From assembly GCA_028687935.1 (NCBI GenBank), contig JAQTZE010000018.1:1-38224 (forward strand): a stretch of DNA of 38,224 nucleotides, read 5' to 3'. The DNA comes from Sulfurimonas sp. GTDB lineage: Bacteria > Campylobacterota > Campylobacteria > Campylobacterales > Sulfurimonadaceae. The first letter of the stretch is position 1. Each line of letters starts with the position of its first letter. The notes beneath the pieces were generated by a model, which had not been told where the DNA came from, did not search any database, and worked only from the letters and a program-made list of their open reading frames with translations. The translations under genes were made by a program, and so were the position numbers. This document shows positions 1 to 7,678 of this stretch, one piece after another.

Positions 1-684
1 CGTATTCCTGATGCGAGAGAACTTTATATACTAGGTACAGGAGGAGTAGCAGGCACGCCAGATTTAGATCAAACAAGAAACCGTGAAATCGATCTTGGAT
101 ATGAACTCAACAACGATATTATGAAATTTAAAATTAAAGGTTTTTACTCAGAGCTTAGTGATTATATCTACTACAATAAAAACTTACCTGCGAATAACTT
201 TACTAATATAGATGCAACAATATATGGTGGAGAAATATCTGCTTCAATCTATGCAACAGATGATCTCACTGTAGATATGGGTGCTTCGTATAAACGCGGT
301 GAAAAAGATGAAGCGCTGACAGGGCAAAGCGATAAAGACCTTGCGGATATAGCTCCTCTTCGCGCTAATATCGGCGTAAGCTATGAGTACATGAATAACT
401 CTGTCGCGACTCTCGAAACGCAACTCTCAGAAAAATGGAGCGACTATGATGCAGACAACGGCGAGCAAGAACTTGCAGCTTGGGGTATTTTCAATGCAAA
501 AATCAAACATGCGTTTAACAAAAACTTTGACTTTACTTTTGGTGTAAACAACATCCTTGATGCAACGTATGCGCAATCAAATACTTATGCTGATTTGACA
601 CTCATCGGTATTATGGGATCTGATAAAATGCTTCTCAATGAACCAGGCCGTTACGTCTACACAAACCTCGATTTCAAATTCTAA
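1..684 (+). CDS. TonB-dependent outer-membrane receptor, C-terminal part (5' truncated by window edge)
   Basis: The reading frame is open from base 1, so this is the last 227 residues of a longer protein. Visible features are those of a 22-strand TonB-dependent β-barrel: alternating aromatic/polar strands, a late FGVNNILDATYA motif (the usual FGVxNLFDxxY signature of the final strands), a PGRYVYTNLDF segment and a C-terminal phenylalanine, which is the recognition end for BAM-mediated insertion. Such receptors import siderophores, haem, cobalamin or other metal chelates using TonB-ExbBD energy. The plug domain and TonB box lie outside the window, so the substrate cannot be named. A hairpin follows the stop codon and the next gene has its own ribosome site. 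Confidence 0.9.
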   Translation, partial: RIPDARELYILGTGGVAGTPDLDQTRNREIDLGYELNNDIMKFKIKGFYSELSDYIYYNKNLPANNFTNIDATIYGGEISASIYATDDLTVDMGASYKRGEKDEALTGQSDKDLADIAPLRANIGVSYEYMNNSVATLETQLSEKWSDYDADNGEQELAAWGIFNAKIKHAFNKNFDFTFGVNNILDATYAQSNTYADLTLIGIMGSDKMLLNEPGRYVYTNLDFKF

Positions 685-695
685 AACACTTCATT

Positions 696-718
696 AGCTA
701 TGCCTTCTTGGCATAGTT
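696..718 (+). terminator. Probable intrinsic terminator of the TonB receptor gene
   Basis: CTATGCC (698-704) pairs with GGCATAG (710-716) across a TTCTT loop, with A-T and G-U extension outside. It starts 12 bases after the stop codon. The U tract after it is weak (TTATCTTCC), so some read-through is possible. Confidence 0.5.
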
Positions 719-753
719 ATCTTCCAACTAACACTTCACTAACACAATCATCA

Positions 754-759
754 TATACT
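754..759 (+). promoter_or_regulatory. Possible -10 box ahead of the DUF2202 lipoprotein gene
   Basis: TATACT sits 25 bases before the start codon, between the upstream hairpin and an AGAGGA ribosome site at about 773-778. No convincing -35 box is visible, which is common for Campylobacterota housekeeping promoters. Confidence 0.3.
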
Positions 760-784
760 CTAACACTAAATAAGAGGAATTTTT

Positions 785-1957
785 ATGACAAAATTATTAT
801 ACAAAACATTTGCAGTCTCATCTGTGTGTGTTACTTTATTTGTGAGTGGATGTAGTGGTGGCTCTAGCTCTAGTGATTCTGTGTATTCAACCACAAGCGG
901 ACAATTAATTGACAGTTATGTTCAAAATGTAGATTATTCATGTGCTGATGGCTCAAGTGGCATCACAAGTGTGAGCGGTAACTTTACATGTAAGGCTATG
1001 CCAGTATCATTTAAACTTGGAGGGCTAAAACTCGGTTCAATCAGTATACTTCCAACTGATAAACGCGTCTTTCCTCAAGATATTTTCTCCGTACCAAGAG
1101 CAGATGTCAATAACACAAATGTGGTAGCACTAGCAAGACTACTTCAATCAGCAGATGAGAATAACAACTCTGGGGATGGTCTAAATATACGTCAAACAGT
1201 AAAAAATGCATTTATAAATGAGGAAAATTTCAATCCAAGCAATCTAAATCTTTATGCATCAGATGCAAATATCTCCTTAATTCCTGAAGCCGATGCTATC
1301 GAACATCTTTCAAATACGACACAAGTTGTTGAAGATGCGAATGCAGCAGATATTCCTGCAGAAATAGTTGATGAGATACTTGCACCTAACTCTATTCTAA
1401 GCCAAGAACTCAAAAACACTCTTGCATATATGGGAAACGAAGAGAGACTAGCTCATGATCTTTATCTCAAACTGTATGAAACCTATGCACTCAATCAGCT
1501 TCAAAATATTGCCACAAACTCTGAAACGCAACACATCAAAGCCGTACAGCTTTTGATCCAAAAATATATAGTAGATATCAGTGAGTTTACAAATATAGAT
1601 GCGACTGAACTGAACTATAAATATACTGACGTAAATGATATGCAAATGGGTGTATATGATATTCAAGCTATCCAAAATCTCTACGATGCTCTTCTTGCCA
1701 AAGGTCTTCAGTCTCCACAAGATGCACTTGAAGTTGGATGTATGGTTGAAGTTACTGACATCAATGATCTCGACGAGGATATCGCTTTGGCACATGCATC
1801 AAACGCAACAGATATCGAAAGTACATTTACATTTTTACGTAATGGAAGCTATAACCACTACTGGGCTTTTAACCAAGGACTTATAAGCAAAGGTGTAGCA
1901 AACGGATGCTGCGTTTTGGGAACAGACTTCTGCCATCCTGAATACCCTAAAAACTAA
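785..1957 (+). CDS. DUF2202 ferritin-like domain lipoprotein
   Basis: 390 residues. The N-terminus is a lipoprotein signal with lipobox VSGC (cysteine 23) followed by a Ser/Gly-rich linker, so the protein should be lipid-anchored on the periplasmic side. Residues from about 205 match the DUF2202 ferritin-like fold: NEERLAHDLY with Glu219/Glu220, then the ExxH pair Glu247-His250 in SETQH, then GCMVEVTDINDLDE and RNGSYNHYWAF near the end. These are the likely di-metal ligands by comparison with ferritin-like four-helix bundles. The first 180 or so residues after the lipobox (with Cys pairs) match nothing I recognise. It sits downstream of a TonB receptor, which would fit a metal-related role, but hairpins separate the genes. 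The enzymatic function of DUF2202 is not known to me. Confidence 0.85.
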   Translation: MTKLLYKTFAVSSVCVTLFVSGCSGGSSSSDSVYSTTSGQLIDSYVQNVDYSCADGSSGITSVSGNFTCKAMPVSFKLGGLKLGSISILPTDKRVFPQDIFSVPRADVNNTNVVALARLLQSADENNNSGDGLNIRQTVKNAFINEENFNPSNLNLYASDANISLIPEADAIEHLSNTTQVVEDANAADIPAEIVDEILAPNSILSQELKNTLAYMGNEERLAHDLYLKLYETYALNQLQNIATNSETQHIKAVQLLIQKYIVDISEFTNIDATELNYKYTDVNDMQMGVYDIQAIQNLYDALLAKGLQSPQDALEVGCMVEVTDINDLDEDIALAHASNATDIESTFTFLRNGSYNHYWAFNQGLISKGVANGCCVLGTDFCHPEYPKN

Positions 1958-1969
1958 TTTTGATTTCAA

Positions 1970-2029
1970 AGTAAATCCACCTACATTTGCTATGTGGATT
2001 TACTAAAGCACTCTTTTATCCCAAAAGAG
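1970..2029 (+). terminator. Terminator hairpins between the lipoprotein gene and ispG
   Basis: GTAAATCCAC (1971-1980) pairs perfectly with GTGGATTTAC (1994-2003) across a 13-base loop. A second small hairpin, CTCTTTT (2011-2017) with AAAAGAG (2023-2029), follows, and then a T6 run (2038-2043) directly before the ispG start codon. The first is a credible 3' end for the lipoprotein gene; the second plus T6 may be terminator or ispG leader. Confidence 0.55.
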
Positions 2030-2043
2030 ATAAAATCTTTTTT

Positions 2044-3102
2044 ATGATAACAAGAATCCCAACGAAAAAAATATATGTCGGAAATGTAGCTGTGGGTGGT
2101 GATGCACCTATCTCTGTGCAGTCAATGACTTACTCCCAAACAGCAGACGTTGCCGAAACTGTAGCGCAGATCAACCGCCTCCATTTTGCAGGCTGTGATA
2201 TCGTCCGCGTTGCTGTGCCTGATATGGAAGATGCACTAGCGCTCAAAGCCATAAAAGAGCAAATCTCTCTGCCACTCATTGCTGATATCCACTTCAATTA
2301 TAAACTCGCCCTCATCGCCGCTGAAGTAGTTGATTGTATACGCTTTAATCCTGGAAATATCGGGGACAAATCTCGTATAAATGAGATAGTCAAAGCGTGT
2401 CAAGCGAGAAATATTCCCGTGCGTATCGGTGTAAACGCAGGAAGCTTAGAAAAAGAGTTTGAGAACAAATACGGACAAACAGCCGAGGGCATGGTTGCTT
2501 CTGCTGAGTACAATATCAAATATCTTGAAGACTTAGGTTTTACAGATATCAAAGTCTCTCTCAAAGCAAGTGATGTGCAAAGAACCGTCGAAGCCTATAG
2601 AATGTTGCGTCCAAAAAATAGCTATCCTTTTCACCTTGGCGTAACCGAAGCTGGAACACTTTTCCATGCAACAGTCAAAAGCTCTATCGGTCTTGGCGCA
2701 CTTTTACTTGATGGTATCGGCGACACAATGCGTGTCTCTATCACAGGCGAACTCGAAGAAGAGATAAACGTCGGTCGCGCTATCCTCAAAGACAGCGGCG
2801 CGATGCCTGATGGACTCAACATCATCTCATGTCCTACCTGCGGACGCATAGAAGCAGACTTAGTCACAGCCGTAGCAGAGATAGAAAAACGCACCGCCCA
2901 CATCAAAACGCCACTCAATGTCTCAGTCATGGGCTGTGTCGTAAACGCAATAGGTGAAGCCGCTCATGCAGATGTCGCTATCGCGTATGGCAAAGGAAAA
3001 GGCCTCGTCATGGTCAAAGGTCAAGTCGTAGCCAACCTCGATGAAGCGGAACTTGTAGATAGGTTTGTCTATGAAGTCGAAAAAATGGCTTCAGAGTCTT
3101 AA
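2044..3102 (+). CDS. ispG: 4-hydroxy-3-methylbut-2-en-1-yl diphosphate synthase (flavodoxin/ferredoxin)
   Basis: 352 residues from the ATG at 2044. IspG (GcpE) converts MEcPP to HMBPP, the penultimate step of the MEP isoprenoid pathway, in the cytosol with a [4Fe-4S] cluster. The opening residues ([20 protein letters not shown]) are the family N-terminus. The cluster ligands Cys263, Cys266 (CPTC), Cys298 (MGC) and Glu305 (GEA) keep exactly the spacing of E. coli Cys270/273/305 and Glu312. A TTG 57 bases upstream extends the frame, but it lies inside the preceding terminator hairpin and adds residues foreign to the family. No good Shine-Dalgarno is seen; only AGAGA about 13 bases upstream. Confidence 0.97.
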   Translation: MITRIPTKKIYVGNVAVGGDAPISVQSMTYSQTADVAETVAQINRLHFAGCDIVRVAVPDMEDALALKAIKEQISLPLIADIHFNYKLALIAAEVVDCIRFNPGNIGDKSRINEIVKACQARNIPVRIGVNAGSLEKEFENKYGQTAEGMVASAEYNIKYLEDLGFTDIKVSLKASDVQRTVEAYRMLRPKNSYPFHLGVTEAGTLFHATVKSSIGLGALLLDGIGDTMRVSITGELEEEINVGRAILKDSGAMPDGLNIISCPTCGRIEADLVTAVAEIEKRTAHIKTPLNVSVMGCVVNAIGEAAHADVAIAYGKGKGLVMVKGQVVANLDEAELVDRFVYEVEKMASES

Positions 3103-3271
3103 ACTCCAAGTGGGATAAGCAAACGCAGTGATATTCTTCTTTATCTCGTCACACTTCTCCTGAGGTGTGCTGCATATAAATATAACTCACTCTTGATATG
3201 TTCCACCTCGGGAGAGGATGGAACGAGTGAAAAACCACAGAGAGATTCCAAATCAAGTTTGGAATGACGAA

Positions 3272-3328
3272 CTACCCAATTTTTGTCATCCTATCCAATT
3301 TTTGTCATCCTATCCAATTTTTGTCATC
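3272..3328 (+). repeat. Three tandem copies of a 19-bp unit
   Basis: Unit CTATCCAATTTTTGTCATC at 3272-3290 (first copy CTACCC...), 3291-3309 and 3310-3328; copies 2 and 3 are identical. The array leads directly into the 3326-3346 palindrome. The mirrored cluster has about two diverged copies near 4782-4815, so copy number has changed since the clusters formed. Confidence 0.9.
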
Positions 3329-3467
3329 CTGAACTTGATTCAGGATCTTCCTCGCTACCACGCTCCAGCTTGGAAGTGTGTGCATATATTTATGATCTTT
3401 TAGCAGTTCTCATTGCTATATGCATTCCCATCGAGGACATTGGGGAACGAGTGAAAGATTATTATTT

Positions 3468-3498
3468 GAGACTGGAAATTGAGTTATTTCACAGTCTC
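3468..3498. repeat. 31-bp inverted repeat, left arm
   Basis: These 31 bases are the exact reverse complement of 4540-4570, about 1.04 kb away on the other side of the two small genes. Similarity continues outward for about 13 bases with a single-base indel (TCTTT-preceded AATAATAAT side). Each arm is itself a palindrome-like GAGACTG...CAGTCTC element. Confidence 0.9.
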
Positions 3499-3570
3499 GG
3501 GAACTTTGGAACGAGCAAAGCTGGAACATGCAAGCGAGGAAAATTCAATTTTTTTAAGTTTAAGGAAAGA

Positions 3571-3594
3571 TATATATATATATATATATATATA
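3571..3594. repeat. (TA)12 dinucleotide microsatellite
   Basis: Twelve uninterrupted TA units lie 17 bases before the AAAGGAGA ribosome site of the gene at 3624, where a promoter core would sit. TA tracts of this type can slip during replication; in Haemophilus hif and other contingency loci they tune promoter spacing. Confidence 0.95.
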
Positions 3595-3623
3595 ATCCAA
3601 CTACTAATTTTAAAGGAGAATTT

Positions 3624-3815
3624 GTGAAATTAAATTTTTTACATATGTTCACTAGTGTTGGAACTGGGGTAATAGGTGGTTTAGTGGTTTACTTTTTTTC
3701 TAAACCAAAGTTGGAGGGGGAGGGAGATATCATCATAGGATTGGTTTTCCTGTTTTTTTCAATTGCTCTATTTTATTTAGCGTATAGAGAAGAGAAAGGT
3801 TTGAAAAATGATTAA
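3624..3815 (+). CDS. Small two-TM membrane protein, unrecognised
   Basis: 63 residues from GTG at 3624, with a strong AAAGGAGA site at 3612-3619. Two hydrophobic segments (about residues 10-25 and 36-53) flank a short charged loop (KPKLEGEGD); the C-terminal tail is charged, which is typical of a small inner-membrane hairpin protein. The last eight bases overlap the next gene, implying translational coupling. Base composition is more A+T-rich than ispG or dnaB, and the pair is enclosed by repeat clusters, so recent acquisition is likely. I do not recognise the family. Confidence 0.7.
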   Translation: MKLNFLHMFTSVGTGVIGGLVVYFFSKPKLEGEGDIIIGLVFLFFSIALFYLAYREEKGLKND

Positions 3816-4422
3816 GATATTTACCTTAATGTTATTTCTTTTCATTAGTTTGTTTGGAGAATCACCTGGATCACTTGAAGAGCATAATGAACATATAAAA
3901 ATAGAAACGGACCCAGTTCTGATGCAATGGATACTATGTGACAGAGAATATCTGTACATTAAAAAAAATCCGCAAGAGTGTATTAAAGCTGCAGAAATGA
4001 TTTTGAGTTTAGTAGGTAAAAAAACGACTGAACGCCAACAAGGTGCGTTTCTAATAAATGGCGTGTATAAAGAATCATATCAACGCACAGTAAATGAACA
4101 AAAGAAGATAAGCACAGAGGAAATAATAAAAATAGTTTTAGAAAAAAAAGCGGCGAGTTTATTTAATAGTGCAGGTGTTATTTATGGTTATATTGGTGAT
4201 CATAAGAATGAAGTAAAAATGTTTGAAAAATCTTTACAATTTGATGAAAATAATGATTTAGCACTAGGCAATTTGGGTTATGCATATTATGATGGTTCGG
4301 GTGTAGTTGAAAATCCGATAAAAGCTTATCAATATCTTCATAAATCTGCTGCTTTAGGTAATGTGCAAGTTCAAGAGAATTTGAATATAATTTGTAGTAC
4401 AAAACCTTGGGCTTGTAAATAG
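3808..4422 (+). CDS. Secreted Sel1/TPR-like repeat protein
   Basis: 204 residues from the ATG at 3808, which overlaps the preceding stop codon region. The start is MIKIFTLMLFLFISLFGES, a signal peptide with probable cleavage near residues 16-18, so the protein should be periplasmic or secreted. Residues about 120-150 resemble a TPR (SAGVIYGYIGDHKNEVKMFEKSL). About 150-190 form a Sel1-type repeat (LGYAYYDGSGVVENPIKAYQ, then LHKSAALGN). There are two Cys near the C-terminus plus one or two earlier, as in Sel1-like Hcp proteins of Helicobacter and Campylobacter. Sel1 proteins are usually protein-protein adaptors. With the upstream small membrane protein it may form a two-gene envelope unit; the function is unknown. 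Confidence 0.75.
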   Translation: MIKIFTLMLFLFISLFGESPGSLEEHNEHIKIETDPVLMQWILCDREYLYIKKNPQECIKAAEMILSLVGKKTTERQQGAFLINGVYKESYQRTVNEQKKISTEEIIKIVLEKKAASLFNSAGVIYGYIGDHKNEVKMFEKSLQFDENNDLALGNLGYAYYDGSGVVENPIKAYQYLHKSAALGNVQVQENLNIICSTKPWACK

Positions 4423-4860
4423 CTTAATTTTCTCCTCATTTCCATCGTCCCCGATGGGAATGCTTCCACGGTGTAGCATTGACACTAAGCAACATTATTC
4501 CTAAGATTTAGCAGCTAAATTCCTCTCTTCCAAGCTCCAGAGACTGTGAAATAACTCAATTTCCAGTCTCAATAATAATCTTTAAAAAATTTCAAAAGTA
4601 AGCTATTTTTCTCGTTTCCATACTCTGAGACTGTAACTCGTTACAAAGATCCAGCTTTGTAATGCATACATCAAGCGCACAAGTTTCGATATACGTCACC
4701 AATCTGGGGGCTGGGGACGAGGGAAGAAGTGATTGACCCATTAGACTTCTTACATAACAGAGATCCTGAATCAAGTTCAGGATGACAAAAAATTGGATAG
4801 TTTAGGATGACAAAACTTGAATAGTCCGTCATTCCAAACTTGATTTGGAATCTAGGTTAT
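4423..4860. repeat. Right cluster of REP-like palindromes, mirrored relative to the left cluster
   Basis: Gene-free stretch. Elements in order: CCATCG/CGATGG around TCCC (4442-4457); the 31-bp arm at 4540-4570; TTACAAAG/CTTTGTAA (4641-4662) followed by TGCATAC; ATCCTGAA/TTCAGGAT around TCAAG (4763-4783); and ATTCCAAA/TTTGGAAT around CTTGA (4831-4851). The last two mirror 3326-3346 and 3245-3265 in nested order. Only the CCATCG element breaks the mirror order. The remaining sequence to the dnaB start at 4946 holds only its leader. Confidence 0.75.
4540..4570. repeat. 31-bp inverted repeat, right arm
   Basis: Exact reverse complement of 3468-3498. Together the arms bracket the small-gene pair and would allow inversion of the roughly 1.1 kb segment by homologous or recombinase-mediated exchange. 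Confidence 0.9.
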
Positions 4861-4945
4861 GGGCTATGCAAGAAGTCTATTGTGTTTTTACTTTGTTTAA
4901 AAGCTATTATGATAAAATCACTTTACTAATAAACAAGGGATTTTT

Positions 4946-6397
4946 TTGCAAGATAATTTATACAACCTAGCTTTTGAACGCAGCATACTCAGCTCCATCG
5001 TTTTTGAACCTCAACAGTTTGATGAGCTCAGTTCAGCGCTGAAAAAAGATGACTTTTATCTGCCTGCGCATCAGGATATTTTTGGCTGTATGCTCGCACT
5101 TTTGCAAAAAGATCAGCCAATTGATGAAGAGTTTATCAAAAAAGAGCTCCAGCGTATCAAAAAATTTGATGAGCAGATTATGCTTGAGATCCTCTCTGCA
5201 AATCCTATCTCCAACACAAAAGCCTATGTAAATGAGATAAAAGACAAGTCACTCAAACGCCATCTTCTCACACTCACAACTGAGATAAAAAGAGTCACAG
5301 TCGAAGAAGAACTCCCAAGTGCGGAGGTCATAGACATCGTAGAAAAAAAACTCTATGAGATCACACAAGATAACCAGACAAGCGACTTCAAAGATTCTCC
5401 AAAGATGACCTACGACACGATGGAATACATCAAAGAGATGAAAGCCAGAGGCAACAACGTCCTCGTAGGTGTCGATACAGGTTTCCATGAGCTCAATAAG
5501 ATGACCACAGGTTTTGGTAAAGGTGACCTCGTTATCATTGCAGCAAGGCCAGCGATGGGGAAAACATCTTTCGTGCTCAACACTGTAAACTCTCTTATCA
5601 CACAAGGAAAAGGGGTTGCGTTTTTCTCACTAGAGATGCCAGCGGAGCAACTTATGCTCAGATTGCTCTCTATTCAAACCTCTATCCCCCTACAAAAACT
5701 CCGCGTAGGTGACATGGATAACGATCAATGGAGTTCACTCAACGGCTCAATTGATAAAATGAACTCTGCAAAACTTTTTGTGGACGATCAGGGAAGTATC
5801 AATATCAATCAGCTCCGCTCAAAACTCCGCAAACTCAAAAATCAACATCCAGAGATAGAGATAGCTGTGATCGATTACCTCCAGATTATGATGGGTGTTG
5901 GAACACAAGACCGTCACCTTCAGGTCTCCGAGATCTCTCGTGGACTGAAAATGCTCGCTCGTGAGCTTAGTATGCCTATCGTAGCGCTCTCTCAGCTCAA
6001 CCGTGGGCTTGAATCTCGTAACGATAAACGTCCAATGCTCAGCGATATTCGTGAGTCAGGTTCTATCGAACAAGATGCCGATATCATCCTCTTTGTCTAC
6101 CGTGATGATGTCTATCTTTACAAAGAAGAAAAAGAGCGTGAGAAAGCTGCCAAAGCAGATGGAAAAGAGTTTATCCCGACTTATGTCGAACGCGAAGAAG
6201 AAGAGGCTGAGATCATTATCGGTAAGCAGAGAAATGGTCCGACAGGGCACGTCAAACTTATCTTCCAGAAAAAACTTACCCGCTTTGTGGATGCTCCAAA
6301 ACATGCACCTGCGTTTGAGACAGTTTTTGAGAATGTGGATACGCGTTCTGCAAGTATTGATATGGGAGAATCTTCCATATCCATGTCGATTCTGTAA
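4946..6397 (+). CDS. dnaB: Replicative DNA helicase DnaB
   Basis: 483 residues. Hexameric helicase that unwinds DNA at the replication fork. The N-terminal DnaB domain covers about residues 5-105. The RecA-like helicase domain has Walker A ARPAMGKTS (200-208), Walker B with AVIDYLQIM, and the SQLNRGLE...RPMLSDIRESGSIEQDAD block that contacts DNA and the neighbouring subunit. A charged insertion (YKEEKEREKAAKADGKEF, then REEEEAE) sits between the D-E-type motif and the C-terminal IIGKQRNGP segment, as in other bacterial DnaB proteins. The start is TTG with AAGGGA about six bases upstream; the resulting N-terminus (QDNLYNLAFERSILSSI) matches the family, so no upstream start is needed. comEC follows after three bases, implying co-transcription. 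Confidence 0.96.
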   Translation: MQDNLYNLAFERSILSSIVFEPQQFDELSSALKKDDFYLPAHQDIFGCMLALLQKDQPIDEEFIKKELQRIKKFDEQIMLEILSANPISNTKAYVNEIKDKSLKRHLLTLTTEIKRVTVEEELPSAEVIDIVEKKLYEITQDNQTSDFKDSPKMTYDTMEYIKEMKARGNNVLVGVDTGFHELNKMTTGFGKGDLVIIAARPAMGKTSFVLNTVNSLITQGKGVAFFSLEMPAEQLMLRLLSIQTSIPLQKLRVGDMDNDQWSSLNGSIDKMNSAKLFVDDQGSININQLRSKLRKLKNQHPEIEIAVIDYLQIMMGVGTQDRHLQVSEISRGLKMLARELSMPIVALSQLNRGLESRNDKRPMLSDIRESGSIEQDADIILFVYRDDVYLYKEEKEREKAAKADGKEFIPTYVEREEEEAEIIIGKQRNGPTGHVKLIFQKKLTRFVDAPKHAPAFETVFENVDTRSASIDMGESSISMSIL

Positions 6398-6400
6398 AAA

Positions 6401-7678
6401 ATGCTTGAGAGAGTCTCTCTTTTTTCGACAAAAAGGGAACTCTTTATTGCTCTTGGGGTTTTTCTTTTTATCCTCAGTTATACACTCCTTATGGAGTTTC
6501 AAAACTATAAAAACCTCGCACGTTTCGACTCAGCTCTCACAAACGCAACCATTCTAAAACAGTATAAAAAAACTAAAGTAACAACAAACAATAAAACAAG
6601 AACGTATCATATCCTCAAGCTCCAAAGCGAAGACGGCTACACTTTTTATACAACAACAAAACTCACTTTTGCTCCATCTTTGGGCAAAAAAGTGCGTATT
6701 GTTTTATTTCCAAAAGAACTTAACTTTTATACCTATCTCTCAAGTTTTTACGCACATAGCTATATTCTCTCCACACAAAACGCAGTGACTTACAAAGAAG
6801 AACTCAACGCCTATTTAGAAGATGTACATGAAAATAAAGATATCTCGAATATCTATCAAGCGCTTTTTAGTGCGACTGCTCTGGAGAAAAATCTACAGCT
6901 TGCGTTTGCAAACCTCGGCGTCTCGCATCTTTTAGCTATTAGCGGTTTTCATCTTGGTATTCTCAGCGCCCTGCTCTATTTTTTGCTGCGCTATCCTTAT
7001 AAATTTTTTCATGAGCGATATTTTCCCTATCGCCATAAAAATCGGGACTTGTTTCTCATAGTTGCGTTTTTACTCTATCTTTATCTTCTTTTTCTAGGTG
7101 CGCCGCCTTCTGTTATGCGGGCGTTTGTGATGCTACTTGTGGGATTTTTTCTCTATGATAGAGGTCTGAAAATTATCTCGATGCAGACGCTTCTGCTGAG
7201 TGTTTTACTGCTGATTGCGTTTTTCCCAAAACTCTTTTTTGCTCTAGGATTTTGGCTCTCTGTGGCTGGAGTCTTTTATATATTTTTATTCTTGATCTAT
7301 TTCAAAGAGAAGTCTAAACTATGGCAGTTTCTTCTTTTACCGTTTTGGGTTTATCTGATGATGCTACCCTACTCTTTGGCAATTTTTGGCAACTTCAGTT
7401 TTTGGCATCCGCTCTCAATTCTTTGGACATCTCTTTTTACACTTTTTTATCCCTTGAGTATCTTTTTACATTTGATTGGTTTTGGAAATTTATTGGATGG
7501 AGTATTGGAAGCTTTCATTGCGTTTGGACAAAACGCAGCTCATATTGTAGTATCACCGCTCATCTTAGCTGCGTTTATTCTACTCTCTCTTGTCGCTATC
7601 TTCAAAAGAAGTGTCATGTTTTTCACTCTCTTCTGCGCTGCGTTTTTGTTCATATACGCGGTTTATCATATAGCATAG
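6401..7678 (+). CDS. comEC: ComEC/Rec2-family competence DNA-translocation channel (short form)
   Basis: 425 residues of polytopic inner-membrane protein, the channel that carries single-stranded DNA into the cytoplasm during natural transformation. One TM segment (about 12-30) precedes a soluble OB-like region (about 40-130). The competence domain follows, with the signature HLLAISGFHLG at 176-186 and GAPPSVMRAF at 233-242, then some eight TM helices. The C-terminal metallo-β-lactamase-like domain of Bacillus ComEC is absent; I believe the short form is usual in Campylobacterota. The gene starts three bases after dnaB without a clear Shine-Dalgarno, so coupling is likely. Its 3' end overlaps the convergent yihY-like gene by 99 bases. 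It carries nine copies of the AAACGCA core, the densest gene in the window. Confidence 0.88.
   Translation: MLERVSLFSTKRELFIALGVFLFILSYTLLMEFQNYKNLARFDSALTNATILKQYKKTKVTTNNKTRTYHILKLQSEDGYTFYTTTKLTFAPSLGKKVRIVLFPKELNFYTYLSSFYAHSYILSTQNAVTYKEELNAYLEDVHENKDISNIYQALFSATALEKNLQLAFANLGVSHLLAISGFHLGILSALLYFLLRYPYKFFHERYFPYRHKNRDLFLIVAFLLYLYLLFLGAPPSVMRAFVMLLVGFFLYDRGLKIISMQTLLLSVLLLIAFFPKLFFALGFWLSVAGVFYIFLFLIYFKEKSKLWQFLLLPFWVYLMMLPYSLAIFGNFSFWHPLSILWTSLFTLFYPLSIFLHLIGFGNLLDGVLEAFIAFGQNAAHIVVSPLILAAFILLSLVAIFKRSVMFFTLFCAAFLFIYAVYHIA

Larger units (their letters stand above)
3103..3570. repeat. Left cluster of REP-like palindromes between ispG and the small-gene pair
   Basis: No credible gene lies here. 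The stretch is a patchwork of short palindromes. They include an 8-bp hairpin at 3150-3169, ATTCCAAA/TTTGGAAT around TCAAG (3245-3265), three 19-bp tandem copies (3272-3328), ATCCTGAA/TTCAGGAT around CTTGA (3326-3346), a degenerate CTCCAG-centred element (about 3355-3387), a CATTCCCATCG element (3423-3449) and a GAGACTGG...CAGTCTC element (3468-3498). Most reappear in reverse complement at 4438-4855. They resemble dispersed REP-type palindromes (GTCATCCTGAACTTGATTCAGG and CGTTCCCATCG types) that I associate with many bacterial genomes. Peptides such as LNLIQDLPR or CHPELDSGSS in this region are translations of repeats, not genes. Confidence 0.75.

Noticed and set aside
1987..2043. TTG-initiated N-terminal extension of ispG
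   Set aside because: The extension lies in the preceding terminator hairpin and adds residues absent from the family; ATG 2044 gives the normal N-terminus.
3272..3328. Tandem 19-bp repeats as a CRISPR array
   Set aside because: Units are directly abutting with no unique spacers, only three copies, and no cas genes.
3218..3627. Two overlapping open frames (3218-3403 and 3283-3627)
   Set aside because: They translate the REP-like repeats (LNLIQDLPR, CHPELDSGSS) and a TA tract (repeated Tyr-Ile). No ribosome site or protein-like pattern.
4592..4774. 60-residue minus-strand frame in the right repeat cluster
   Set aside because: Consists of palindromic repeat sequence; no start context.
6003..6557. 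184-residue frame overlapping dnaB and comEC
   Set aside because: Out-of-frame reading of two well-supported genes; basic, repetitive composition.
6401..7678. comEC truncated by loss of its C-terminal β-lactamase-like domain
   Set aside because: The protein ends cleanly after the TM bundle, there is no downstream remnant, and short ComEC is normal for this group.
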